A DNA stretch of 6,380 nt, from assembly GCA_030828265.1 (NCBI GenBank), contig JAURCW010000074.1, forward strand, positions 1 through 6,380, in the 5' to 3' direction. The notes below the pieces were generated by a model. The model was not told the DNA's origin. It did not search any database and saw nothing but the letters and a program-made list of their open reading frames with translations. This document shows positions 1 through 6,325 of the stretch, piece after piece. Made by a program: the position numbers and the translations under genes. Source of the stretch: Burkholderiales bacterium (GTDB lineage: Bacteria > Pseudomonadota > Gammaproteobacteria > Burkholderiales > Burkholderiaceae_A). How positions within the stretch are numbered: the first letter of the stretch is position 1; every line of letters begins with the position of its first letter.

Positions 1-222
1 AACCCTTCCACCTGGGATCAGATTCTTAGTATAGGAAAGCCGGTCTTTCTGGGCCTTGCTATTTTTGCAGTCGTTGGGTCGGTATCGGCCTTTGTTTTGA
101 CCAACCTGAGCTGGCGTATTGTGGTCGCGAGTCAAAGGGCAAGGCGTAGAAAACAGCGGTATCAAGCCTTGAAGGAAAACCGAGACTCCGGGAATAGCCG
201 GACGTCAGGTCCAGGCGACTAA
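1..222 (+). CDS. DUF2062-like membrane protein, C-terminal part (truncated by window edge)
   Basis: Frame 1 is open from the first base to a TAA at 220-222, giving 73 residues of a protein whose start lies outside the window. Visible are a hydrophobic segment (about residues 14-34, GKPVFLGLAIFAVVGSVSAF), then a Leu-Ser-Trp-Arg step, then a strongly basic stretch (residues 46-55, with RARRKQR) and a polar tail. A last membrane helix, then an (L)xWR motif, then an Arg-rich cytoplasmic tail is what I recall of the end of DUF2062 proteins, small inner-membrane proteins of unknown function common in proteobacteria. The family call rests on that resemblance alone. The gene is convergent with hemN and the two stop codons overlap by 4 bp, so no terminator lies between them. 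Confidence 0.6.
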   Translation, partial: NPSTWDQILSIGKPVFLGLAIFAVVGSVSAFVLTNLSWRIVVASQRARRRKQRYQALKENRDSGNSRTSGPGD

Positions 223-1598
223 ATAATTTTTGAGAAGCGCGCTCGATCGATGTCCTCCCGTAGATGGCGATCGAAAACCATGGCAATGGCTCGTACGAAG
301 AACCAACCCTGGGCGCTAACTCGAAAGCCCTCCTCGCTCAAGCTTAAAAGCCCGTGGTCACAAAGCTCAGACAGTTCAGCGAGCTCTTTCGAAAAGTGGG
401 CTCTGAAATCAATGAGGTAGTTTTCCTCAAAAGCCTGAAAGTCCACATAGCCTCGGCACATAATGGTCATAATCAGAGCACGCCGCACAATGTCGTCGTG
501 GTTAAGCACCAGCCCCCTAACGATAGGAAGTCTCCCTTGATCAAGCGCGTCGGAATACTCCTCAATGGTTTTGGCGTTCTGGCTGTAGGTGTTTCCCATT
601 CGCCCAATGGCCGAGACGCCTAATGCAAGAAGGTCGCAGTCGGGCTGGGTACTGTAACCCTGAAAGTTTCGATGCAATCGTCCCTGACGCTTAGCCACAG
701 AGAGTGAATCGTCGGGTAGCGCGAAGTGGTCCATTCCGATGTAGTCGTAGCCGACCCTATCCAGATAACTAATGGCTGTTGATAGCATGCCGAGCTTCTC
801 TGACCCTGCAGGAAGCTCCGAGGCCATAATTCGGCGCTGAGGCTTAAAGCGGCTTGGAAGGTGCGCATAGGCATACACAGCAAGGCGGTCGGGCCTTAGC
901 TGAGAGACAAGCTCTAGGCTGCGACGGAACGACTCCAGGGTTTGCCGAGGGAGCCCATAAATGAGATCAACGTTAACCGATTCAAAGCCAATTCGACGTG
1001 TATGAGCAACAAGATCGAACACGGATTGTGTTGACTGAACCCGATGCACTGCCTGCTGAACAAGGGGGTCAAAATCTTGAACGCCAAAACTCAGGCGGTT
1101 AAAGCCAAGGGCAAAAAGGTATTCAAGCCGTGGCTCGTTTACCGTGCGCGGGTCGACCTCGATGGAGTACTCGCCCCCCGGTGTCATGTGGAACGAGCGC
1201 CTTAACATGGCCATAAGGTCGGATAACTCGGTGTCTGACAGAAATGTCGGGCTACCACCACCGAGATGAAGCTGGCTTATAACCTGCCCGTCCCCGAGTT
1301 GCTGCCGCAACAGAGACACCTCTCGCCCCAGGTCATGGACGTACCGCTGCGCCCTGGATTTTTGCTTGGTTACAACCTTGTTACATGCACAGTAATAGCA
1401 GACCGATTGGCAAAATGGAATGTGGACATAAACGGATAAAGGAGTTGCTGCGCCAACCTCGGAGCGAATGTGCAATGCCTGAATAAGATCACGCTCAGAG
1501 AATGCCTCGACAAAACGGTCTGCCGTTGGGTAGGAGGTGTAGCGGGGCCCTGTAACGTCATAGCGTGTGAGCAAGTTTCTTGATATAAGTTCAGTCAC
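219..1598 (-). CDS. hemN: Oxygen-independent coproporphyrinogen III oxidase (radical SAM)
   Basis: HemN oxidatively decarboxylates two propionates of coproporphyrinogen III to give protoporphyrinogen IX without O2, using S-adenosylmethionine and a [4Fe-4S] cluster in the cytoplasm. The 459-residue product matches the E. coli enzyme (about 457) in length. The radical-SAM cluster motif HIPFC-QSV-C-YY-C is at residues 59-70 (C63, C67, C70), with the HemN-type extra Cys at C72. GGGSPT is at 113-118, SIEVDPRT at 145-152, SFGVQDFD at 170-177, DLIYGLP at 211-217, and the family-typical GMDHFALPDD at 288-297 and LHRNFQGY at 308-315. These separate true HemN from HemW-like paralogues. The start is GTG (1598-1596), supported by AGGA 7 nt upstream. 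It is transcribed divergently from fnr across 73 bp holding an FNR box, so oxygen-limited induction is likely. No key residue is missing. Confidence 0.97.
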   Translation of the reverse strand: MTELISRNLLTRYDVTGPRYTSYPTADRFVEAFSERDLIQALHIRSEVGAATPLSVYVHIPFCQSVCYYCACNKVVTKQKSRAQRYVHDLGREVSLLRQQLGDGQVISQLHLGGGSPTFLSDTELSDLMAMLRRSFHMTPGGEYSIEVDPRTVNEPRLEYLFALGFNRLSFGVQDFDPLVQQAVHRVQSTQSVFDLVAHTRRIGFESVNVDLIYGLPRQTLESFRRSLELVSQLRPDRLAVYAYAHLPSRFKPQRRIMASELPAGSEKLGMLSTAISYLDRVGYDYIGMDHFALPDDSLSVAKRQGRLHRNFQGYSTQPDCDLLALGVSAIGRMGNTYSQNAKTIEEYSDALDQGRLPIVRGLVLNHDDIVRRALIMTIMCRGYVDFQAFEENYLIDFRAHFSKELAELSELCDHGLLSLSEEGFRVSAQGWFFVRAIAMVFDRHLREDIDRARFSKII

Positions 1599-1605
1599 TA
1601 AGAAA

Positions 1606-1609
1606 TCCT
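1606..1609 (-). promoter_or_regulatory. Shine-Dalgarno of hemN (AGGA, fixes the GTG start)
   Basis: On the minus strand AGGA (within AAAAGGATTT) stands 7 nt before the GTG at 1598. The spacing is optimal and decides in favour of this non-ATG start. The reading frame from this GTG also supplies the conserved HemN N-terminus (RYDVTGPRYTSYPT, about residues 12-25). Confidence 0.7.
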
Positions 1610-1623
1610 TTTGTTCTATCAGT

Positions 1624-1631
1624 CGTATACT
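1624..1631. promoter_or_regulatory. Candidate back-to-back -10 elements of the hemN/fnr promoters
   Basis: The palindrome GTATAC (1625-1630) creates a -10-like hexamer on each strand: TATACT at 1626-1631 on the plus strand (towards fnr) and TATACG at 1629-1624 on the minus strand (towards hemN). I see no convincing -35 for either. For hemN, 25 bp separate this hexamer from the FNR box, about 3 bp more than in a standard class II FNR promoter, so the exact -10 is uncertain. For fnr, a start near 1638 would place the FNR box downstream of the transcription start. Confidence 0.3.
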
Positions 1632-1654
1632 GAACTCAGACAGCTCTAAATCTA

Positions 1655-1668
1655 TTGATTCACGTCAA
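1655..1668. promoter_or_regulatory. FNR-binding site (FNR box) between hemN and fnr
   Basis: TTGAT-TCAC-GTCAA matches the FNR consensus TTGAT-N4-ATCAA at 9 of the 10 defined positions. Its centre (1661.5) lies about 63 bp upstream of the hemN GTG. An activator at -41.5 would then put the hemN transcription start near 1620, about 22 nt before the start codon and just ahead of its Shine-Dalgarno, which is a sensible geometry. On the other side the box ends 3 bp before the fnr ATG, downstream of the likely fnr promoter, where bound FNR should repress. I infer activation of hemN and autorepression of fnr. Both are known behaviours of this regulator in other proteobacteria. Confidence 0.72.
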
Positions 1669-1671
1669 TCT

Positions 1672-2397
1672 ATGTCCACAGAAGGTCTTCGAATCGCCTG
1701 CTCCAACTGCAACCTGCGCGAGCTATGCCTGCCTGTAGGGCTATCAGCCAACGAACTCACCGAGCTTGACGCCCTCGTTGCGAATCGAAGACGAATTAAA
1801 AAGGGGCCGTCTCTGTATACCGAAGGCGACACCTTCACGTCTCTTTTCGCCGTCCGCAGTGGTTTTTTCAAGACCCGAGTCACAACACCTGACGGCCGAG
1901 ACCAGGTCACTGGATTTCAGATGACGGGCGAGATTCTAGGGCTTGATGGCATCGTCAACGACAAACACTCGTGCGATGCAGTTGCCCTTGAGGATTCTGA
2001 GGTCTGTGTCATGCCGTTTTCTCGTATTGAAGAGATTTCTCGGTCGGTGCACTCCCTGCAGAATCACATGCACAAGATCATGAGCCGTGAGATTGTCAAA
2101 GATCAGTCCATCATGATCCTTCTCGGGGGAATGCGCGCCGAGGAGAGGCTTGCTGCATTTCTTATGAACCTCATTCAAAGATTGTCTGCCCGGGGATTTT
2201 CGAAGACAGAACTTGTTCTGCGGATGACCCGAGAGGAGATTGGCAACTACCTTGGTATGAAGCTAGAGACCGTAAGCCGAACATTTTCAAAGTTTGCGGA
2301 CGAGGGGCTCATCGAGGTTCATCAGAAGCACCTGCTCATTAAAAAGCCCGAGGAACTTAAAAAGCTTGCTGTGCCGAGCTCAGACAGCTGCAACTAA
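1672..2397 (+). CDS. fnr: FNR-type oxygen-sensing transcriptional regulator (Crp/Fnr family)
   Basis: A 241-residue global regulator that dimerises and binds DNA when its O2-labile [4Fe-4S] cluster is intact. All four ligands of E. coli FNR (C20, C23, C29, C122) are present at C10, C13, C19 and C112, a constant offset of 10. The same offset places D144 of the dimer helix on E. coli D154, and E199-x-x-S202-R203 of the recognition helix on E209, S212 and R213, which read TTGAT half-sites. The cyclic-nucleotide-binding-like barrel spans about residues 30-120, the dimer helix about 125-155 and the Crp-type helix-turn-helix about 186-208 (TREEIGNYLGMKLETVSR). I chose ATG 1672 because the product then aligns with E. 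coli FNR. An in-frame ATG at 1567 would add 35 unconserved residues and run into hemN. No Shine-Dalgarno is visible, because the FNR box occupies that position. Confidence 0.96.
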   Translation: MSTEGLRIACSNCNLRELCLPVGLSANELTELDALVANRRRIKKGPSLYTEGDTFTSLFAVRSGFFKTRVTTPDGRDQVTGFQMTGEILGLDGIVNDKHSCDAVALEDSEVCVMPFSRIEEISRSVHSLQNHMHKIMSREIVKDQSIMILLGGMRAEERLAAFLMNLIQRLSARGFSKTELVLRMTREEIGNYLGMKLETVSRTFSKFADEGLIEVHQKHLLIKKPEELKKLAVPSSDSCN

Positions 2398-2408
2398 GGA
2401 TCAAGCTC

Positions 2409-2449
2409 GGTTTAGCCTAATCCATTACCCCAAGCCATCCGGCTAAACC
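2409..2449. repeat. 9-bp perfect inverted repeat at the convergent fnr/AEC gene ends
   Basis: GGTTTAGCC (2409-2417) and GGCTAAACC (2441-2449) are exact reverse complements separated by 23 nt. The left arm ends on the first base of the AEC stop codon (2417-2419) and the right arm lies in the last AEC codons, so the transcript of either strand could fold here. No T-run follows the hairpin on either strand, so it is not a standard intrinsic terminator. It could be a weak bidirectional terminator, an RNA 3'-end stabiliser or chance. The 19-nt gap between the two genes holds no other candidate. Confidence 0.5.
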
Positions 2450-3379
2450 AGAAAAGCTCAGAAATGAGGCAGCCGTTGTTATTAATATAATTTTGGCGAT
2501 ACGACCGTTATCAGCGCCAAAGCGCTCCGCGAGTAAAGAAACATTGCTTGCGGATGGCAAAGCCGCCGTAAGAATAAGTGCTGACAAGGCAAACGGGCTT
2601 AACTCTAGACCCCATAACTTTGCGACCGCCACGGCCATCCCCATCGCCAGCAAGGGGTGTACAAAGAGCTTCAGTACAACAACGTCCATGTAGGGGCTCG
2701 GTCGATAGTCTTGGTTACGGGTGAGTAGCTCCGCCCTCCAAAGAACAGCACCTATCGTGAACAAGGCCACCGGAGAGGCTGCTGAACCCAGAAGCCGAAC
2801 AATGGCCTCAATCGGTGAATAAAGCCCCCACTCCAGGGCAGAAAAAAGGCCCCCCAAAAGAATCGAGAGAAACATCGGATTTCGTGTGATGGCCTTCAGG
2901 GATGTCACGAGAGTGCTTAGAAAGCCACCCCGCCGCCCTGACTCTGCAATGGCAAGACAAAGCGAGCTTGTGAAAATAACGTCAATGGCAATGGTGAGAA
3001 TTACCGGACTTGCAGCGGCCTGCCCCAACAAACTCACAAGCAAAGGCACGCCAATGAACCCTGAGTTTGGGAAGGCAGCCGTAATTGCCCCAAAGGCGCC
3101 GTCCTTGACAGTCAAGCCCCGCAGGCGAGCCATAAAGAGAGCAAGTAGAACAATGACCACCGCAGACAGCCCATAGACAACAAGAAGGGCCGGGTCTAAG
3201 AGTTGATGAAAAGGCGCCTTCGCCGCAAAATCAAAGATCATGCAAGGCAAGGCGAAATAGAGAACAAAGGTATTGAGGCCGCCTATTGCGTCAAGCGGAA
3301 GTCGGCCTGTCCGTGCAGCGAAATAACCCAAAAAGACCAGCCCGAAGAAAGGGGCGGTAACAAGAAAGACCGAGCCCAG
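2417..3379 (-). CDS. AEC (auxin efflux carrier) family transporter
   Basis: An inner-membrane permease of the family that includes bacterial malate and other organic-acid carriers. The protein is hydrophobic throughout, with roughly ten helices. Numbered from the TTG at 3331 it shows LNTFVLYFALPCMIF (19-33), FPNSGFIGVPLL (87-98, the helix-breaking N-x-GF-x-G-x-P motif of AEC proteins) and ALPSASNVSLLAERFG (257-272). That TTG start gives 304 residues but cuts through the first helix. The 16 codons above it encode LVTAPFFGLVF, which with the following LGYFAARTG matches the usual AEC N-terminus. No ATG, GTG or TTG occurs between it and the in-frame stop at 3388-3386. The best start is therefore CTG 3379 (320 residues), with AGGA 4 nt and GAGG 10 nt upstream. 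A start mutation or sequence error is the alternative. It is last in the operon. Substrate unknown. Confidence 0.88.
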   Translation of the reverse strand: MGSVFLVTAPFFGLVFLGYFAARTGRLPLDAIGGLNTFVLYFALPCMIFDFAAKAPFHQLLDPALLVVYGLSAVVIVLLALFMARLRGLTVKDGAFGAITAAFPNSGFIGVPLLVSLLGQAAASPVILTIAIDVIFTSSLCLAIAESGRRGGFLSTLVTSLKAITRNPMFLSILLGGLFSALEWGLYSPIEAIVRLLGSAASPVALFTIGAVLWRAELLTRNQDYRPSPYMDVVVLKLFVHPLLAMGMAVAVAKLWGLELSPFALSALILTAALPSASNVSLLAERFGADNGRIAKIILITTAASFLSFSGLAGWLGVMD

Positions 3380-3412
3380 AGCGTCCTAGCCTCTTAGCGA
3401 AGAGCTCGCGAC

Positions 3413-3568
3413 TTAGTGCTTTGTGGTCAAAAAATCAACGACAGCGAGCACGATTCCACCAAGGAGAATAATCAAGATATCGAGCTGCTGAACCTTCACC
3501 ACGTAAGGCACAAAAAAAGCGATTAGAAGCAGCAGACCAACAAAAGCAGCGAAGCGTTCAACCTTCAT
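3413..3568 (-). CDS. Small two-helix membrane protein of unknown function (51 aa)
   Basis: I do not recognise this protein. The ATG at 3568-3566 begins 51 codons ended by TAA (3415-3413). The N-terminus MKVER is basic. Two hydrophobic segments follow, about residues 6-23 (rich in Leu, Phe and Ala, ending VPYVV) and 29-47 (DILIILLGGIVLAVVDFL), joined by a short KVQQ turn, with TTKH at the end. The positive-inside rule predicts a hairpin with both ends in the cytoplasm. It begins only 3 nt after the amidase stop, so its translation is probably coupled to the amidase, and it ends 33 nt before the AEC gene. Only a weak GAAAG lies 7 nt before the ATG. Coding status is supported by operon position, by filling the only sizeable gap in the array and by the regular membrane-protein pattern. 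It could be an accessory subunit of one of the flanking transporters, but nothing here shows that. Confidence 0.72.
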   Translation of the reverse strand: MKVERFAAFVGLLLLIAFFVPYVVKVQQLDILIILLGGIVLAVVDFLTTKH

Positions 3569-3571
3569 AGA

Positions 3572-4909
3572 TCAACTTTCTGTTGCGATGGAATTAACCA
3601 ACCAACGCGCGGACCTTAGCAGTCGTGCGTCATCGTGTGCCTTGCCAACAGCCTGAACTCCCAAGGGAAGGCCATTATCGAGTCGGAAAAGAGGCAAATT
3701 CAAACTAGGAAGATGTGCCATTGACCAGACGGTTTGCATAATTGGGTCCCCTGTTGACTCAAGGCTGTGAGGCGCTGTCCCAAGGGCTGCCGGCGTGAGA
3801 ATGGCATCGAAATAATCGAAGTACTCGTCAAAGGCCGCCGCCACATGGGGGATGCGGTCTTTGGCGAGAAGGTAATCGATGGTCGTCACTGACCGGGCTT
3901 GTTCTAACCTGTCTTTAAGCGCCTTGCTCAGACCATCAGGATGCTGACGAAGCTCACGCTGCAAAGAGAAAAGTAACTCGGCTTCATTAATGCAAGCATG
4001 CCAACGTACCGCTTCCTCCACGACCTGAGGCAATTCCGCCCAAACAATGCTGTCATTTGAAGCAACGAAGTCTTCGTAGACCTGCTGCGCCTGGGGGTCA
4101 ACCTTATTCCACCAGGGTGTCTTAACGAAACAAAACTTCGGTGCGAGCGGAGGTTCATTGCGGCAGATATCAAGGAGTTGCTGTGGACTTCGACGGCTTG
4201 CTCCAATGTCAAGCCCGTCATCCCCCGACATAACCTGCGTCACCAAAGCAAGATCTTCGATAGAACGAGCAAAAACACCCACTTGATCGAGCGAAGGCGA
4301 CTGAGCAAGCATTCCGGTGCGTGGGATGACGCCAAAGCTAGGCTTGAAGCCATAAACACCGCAGTAGGAGGCTGGGCGGATGACGGAGCCGTTGGTCTGG
4401 CTTCCAATGGCCACAGGCACCATGCCTGACGCAACAGCAGCAGCCGAGCCGCTTGAAGACCCCCCCGGCGTATGCTCAAGGTTGTGAGGATTACGAGTAG
4501 GGCCTGGAACAAAAGTTGCAAACTCGGTTGTGACCGTCTTGCCAAAAATAAGCGCGCCCGCATGCTTTAAACGACGAACTATCGTTGCATCGACCACAGG
4601 GTAACGGCCCTGATGAATAGCACTGCCGTAAGCGGTAGGGTAATCCACCGTATCGATAATGTCCTTGATTCCAATAGGTACGCCATACAGACTGCCTAAG
4701 GGCTGCGGCCGCGAACGTTGAGCAAGAAGGTCTGAGGCCTGTGCGGTGACGACCTCTTTGTCAATCGAACAAAAAGCATTAACCTGGGCATCAAGATCGG
4801 CGACGAACTCCCAGTGCTGATCGACAAACGGCTCAATCTGTGTTTCACCACTGACCAGGGACTCACGCAAGTCAATGGCAGTAAGTTCAGTTACCGATAC
4901 AGTGGCCAT
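3572..4909 (-). CDS. Amidase-signature family hydrolase (amidase)
   Basis: A cytoplasmic serine hydrolase (445 residues) of the amidase-signature family, which cleaves C-N amide bonds to a carboxylate and ammonia or an amine. The Ser-cisSer-Lys triad is complete by motif: K82 in VPIGIKDIID, the cis-Ser S151 at the start of the Ser run in PGGSSSGSAAAVASG (148-162), and nucleophile S175 in SQTNGSVIRPAS (170-181). The 24-residue gap between the two serines equals that in FAAH and malonamidase E2. The length is typical of stand-alone amidases. It is unlikely to be GatA, because no gatB or gatC adjoins it. The specificity-determining C-terminal half is not diagnostic, so the substrate is unknown. 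The ATG at 4909 follows the TRAP permease stop by 6 nt and no good Shine-Dalgarno is visible, pointing to translational coupling. The context suggests it acts on a compound imported by the TRAP system. Confidence 0.93.
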   Translation of the reverse strand: MATVSVTELTAIDLRESLVSGETQIEPFVDQHWEFVADLDAQVNAFCSIDKEVVTAQASDLLAQRSRPQPLGSLYGVPIGIKDIIDTVDYPTAYGSAIHQGRYPVVDATIVRRLKHAGALIFGKTVTTEFATFVPGPTRNPHNLEHTPGGSSSGSAAAVASGMVPVAIGSQTNGSVIRPASYCGVYGFKPSFGVIPRTGMLAQSPSLDQVGVFARSIEDLALVTQVMSGDDGLDIGASRRSPQQLLDICRNEPPLAPKFCFVKTPWWNKVDPQAQQVYEDFVASNDSIVWAELPQVVEEAVRWHACINEAELLFSLQRELRQHPDGLSKALKDRLEQARSVTTIDYLLAKDRIPHVAAAFDEYFDYFDAILTPAALGTAPHSLESTGDPIMQTVWSMAHLPSLNLPLFRLDNGLPLGVQAVGKAHDDARLLRSARWLVNSIATES

Positions 4910-4915
4910 GGAACG

Positions 4916-6325
4916 CTACATGCCCTTAAAGATGCTTGGGTCAACGACGGAGGAGTCGTTGGGATCGATGGGGATTTCCACAGCTTGGTTGAAGAACACA
5001 TCGGGAAGATAGGTTACCACCGAGGGGTAAATGTAGGTGATTGCAAGAGTGAGGAGGACCATTCCGACGAAGGGAAAACAGCCTTTAAATATAGTCCATA
5101 ACTCGAGACCCTTGGGTGCCACCCCCTTTAAATAGTACGCGGACATAGCCATGGGTGGCGTTAAGAACGATGTCTGGAGATTGATGGCAATTAGAATACC
5201 AAAAAGAATGGGGTCGACCCCGAAGTACGGCAGCAACGGCAAAAAGATTGGGACGAAAATGATAATAATCTCGCTCCACTCAAGCGGCCAGCCAAGAACA
5301 AAAATAATAAGTTGGGCGAGAAGCAGAAACTGAATCGGGGACAGGTCGAGCCCAAGCATAAGGTCTTTGACAACATGCTCACCCCCTAGGTACGAAAACA
5401 CCGACGAAAAGGTTGCAGCACCGACAAATAAAAAGCAGACCATCGCCGAAGTTCGTGCCGTAAGATAAACCGACTCACGAAGCCGCTCCCAGGTAAATGC
5501 CTTGTAGACAACGGCGAGAATAATGCCCCCAAGGGCGCCCATAGCGGCTGCCTCGCTTGGCGTAGCCAAGCCAAACAAAATCGAACCAAGCACCGCAAGA
5601 ATTAGCGCTGCCAAGGGAACAAAGGCCTGAAAGACAAGCAATAGACTCTTGACGATGCCGTATTCAACGGCATCTTTAGGCTTGGGACAGAGCGAAGGAT
5701 TTAAAACTGCCCGCGTGATGACATAGAGGATGTAAAAACCTGCGAGCATGAAACCTGGAATAAGTGCCGCTGCATAAAGCTTAACAACCGAGACGCTGGC
5801 GGTTGCCGCGTAAACGATTAAAAGTATCGAAGGCGGAATAAGGATGCCCAGGGTGCCACCGGCGGTAATGACTCCGCTCGAGAGCTTTTGGTCGTAACCG
5901 GCTTTTAACATGGCGGGTAATGCGATAAGCCCCATTAATGTAACGACCGCTCCCACAATGCCTGTGGCAGTGGCAAAGAGGGCGCAGGTTACTAGAGCCG
6001 CAACCGCCATGGACCCCGGAAGAAAGCGCAAACCAATTTGTAGGCTAAAAAACAACCGGTCGAGGATATTTGCCCGTTCAATGATGTAGCCCATGAACAA
6101 GAAAAGCGGCACCGAGATGAGCACATCGTTGTTCATCACGCTGAAGGTATTCTGCGTGAAGAGGTAAAAAATGCGGTTGTCCCAGAAAGCTGAACTGGGA
6201 TCAAAATAGGCGTAGGCACCAAAGCTTAGGCCCATGGCCATAAGCGTAAAGGCAATTGGAAAGCCCAGAAAAATAAAAACAATAAAAATACCTAGCATTA
6301 ACAGGGCGACTGCGGGATCACTCAC
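4916..6325 (-). CDS. dctM: TRAP transporter large permease subunit (DctM type)
   Basis: The ion-coupled permease of a tripartite ATP-independent periplasmic transporter. It works with a small membrane subunit (DctQ) and a periplasmic solute-binding protein to import organic acids and related anions. The 469 residues form many hydrophobic helices. Hallmarks are ATATGIVGAVVTLMGLIALPAML (119-141), TAGGTLGILIPPS (154-166) and its inverted-repeat counterpart INLQTSFLTPPMAMSAYY (381-398), plus ATPSEAAAMGA (254-264). LGWPLEWSEI (344-353) resembles the subgroup labelled mannitol/chloroaromatic-compound TRAP permeases, but that label does not give a substrate. The start is GTG at 6325, with GGAGG 7 nt upstream, overlapping the preceding TGA by 4 bp (GTGA), a classic coupled junction. 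The polar C-terminal tail (from about 447) is probably cytoplasmic or periplasmic. The cognate binding protein gene is not in the window. Confidence 0.95.
   Translation of the reverse strand: MSDPAVALLMLGIFIVFIFLGFPIAFTLMAMGLSFGAYAYFDPSSAFWDNRIFYLFTQNTFSVMNNDVLISVPLFLFMGYIIERANILDRLFFSLQIGLRFLPGSMAVAALVTCALFATATGIVGAVVTLMGLIALPAMLKAGYDQKLSSGVITAGGTLGILIPPSILLIVYAATASVSVVKLYAAALIPGFMLAGFYILYVITRAVLNPSLCPKPKDAVEYGIVKSLLLVFQAFVPLAALILAVLGSILFGLATPSEAAAMGALGGIILAVVYKAFTWERLRESVYLTARTSAMVCFLFVGAATFSSVFSYLGGEHVVKDLMLGLDLSPIQFLLLAQLIIFVLGWPLEWSEIIIIFVPIFLPLLPYFGVDPILFGILIAINLQTSFLTPPMAMSAYYLKGVAPKGLELWTIFKGCFPFVGMVLLTLAITYIYPSVVTYLPDVFFNQAVEIPIDPNDSSVVDPSIFKGM

Noticed and set aside
354..623. Plus-strand open frame opposite hemN (89 aa)
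   Set aside because: It lies entirely within the strongly conserved hemN coding region and encodes no recognisable domain. It is a shadow frame.
1567..1671. 35-residue N-terminal extension of FNR from an upstream ATG at 1567
   Set aside because: It would overlap the hemN coding start on the other strand, has no Shine-Dalgarno, and adds Ser/Lys-rich residues not found in FNR. Starting at 1672 aligns all four cysteines at a constant offset to E. coli FNR.
1635..2389. 11-bp direct repeat CTCAGACAGCT at both ends of fnr (1635-1645 and 2379-2389)
   Set aside because: Several 11-mers should recur by chance in a window this size. The copies have no shared context and nothing marks them as attachment or transposon ends.
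2493..3397. Several plus-strand open frames opposite the AEC gene
   Set aside because: Their Lys/Arg/Ser/Thr-rich translations are the usual antisense image of a hydrophobic membrane protein gene and show no motif.
3391..3404. Small hairpin CTCTT-N4-AAGAG just upstream of the AEC gene
   Set aside because: A 5-bp stem with a 4-nt loop is expected often by chance. It could mask the AAGAGG ribosome site, but nothing else supports regulation.
4240..4563. 107-aa minus-strand open frame inside the amidase gene
   Set aside because: It is a shifted frame of the amidase catalytic core. The Leu/Arg/Ser-rich composition is typical of out-of-frame translation, and the amidase frame carries the triad motifs.
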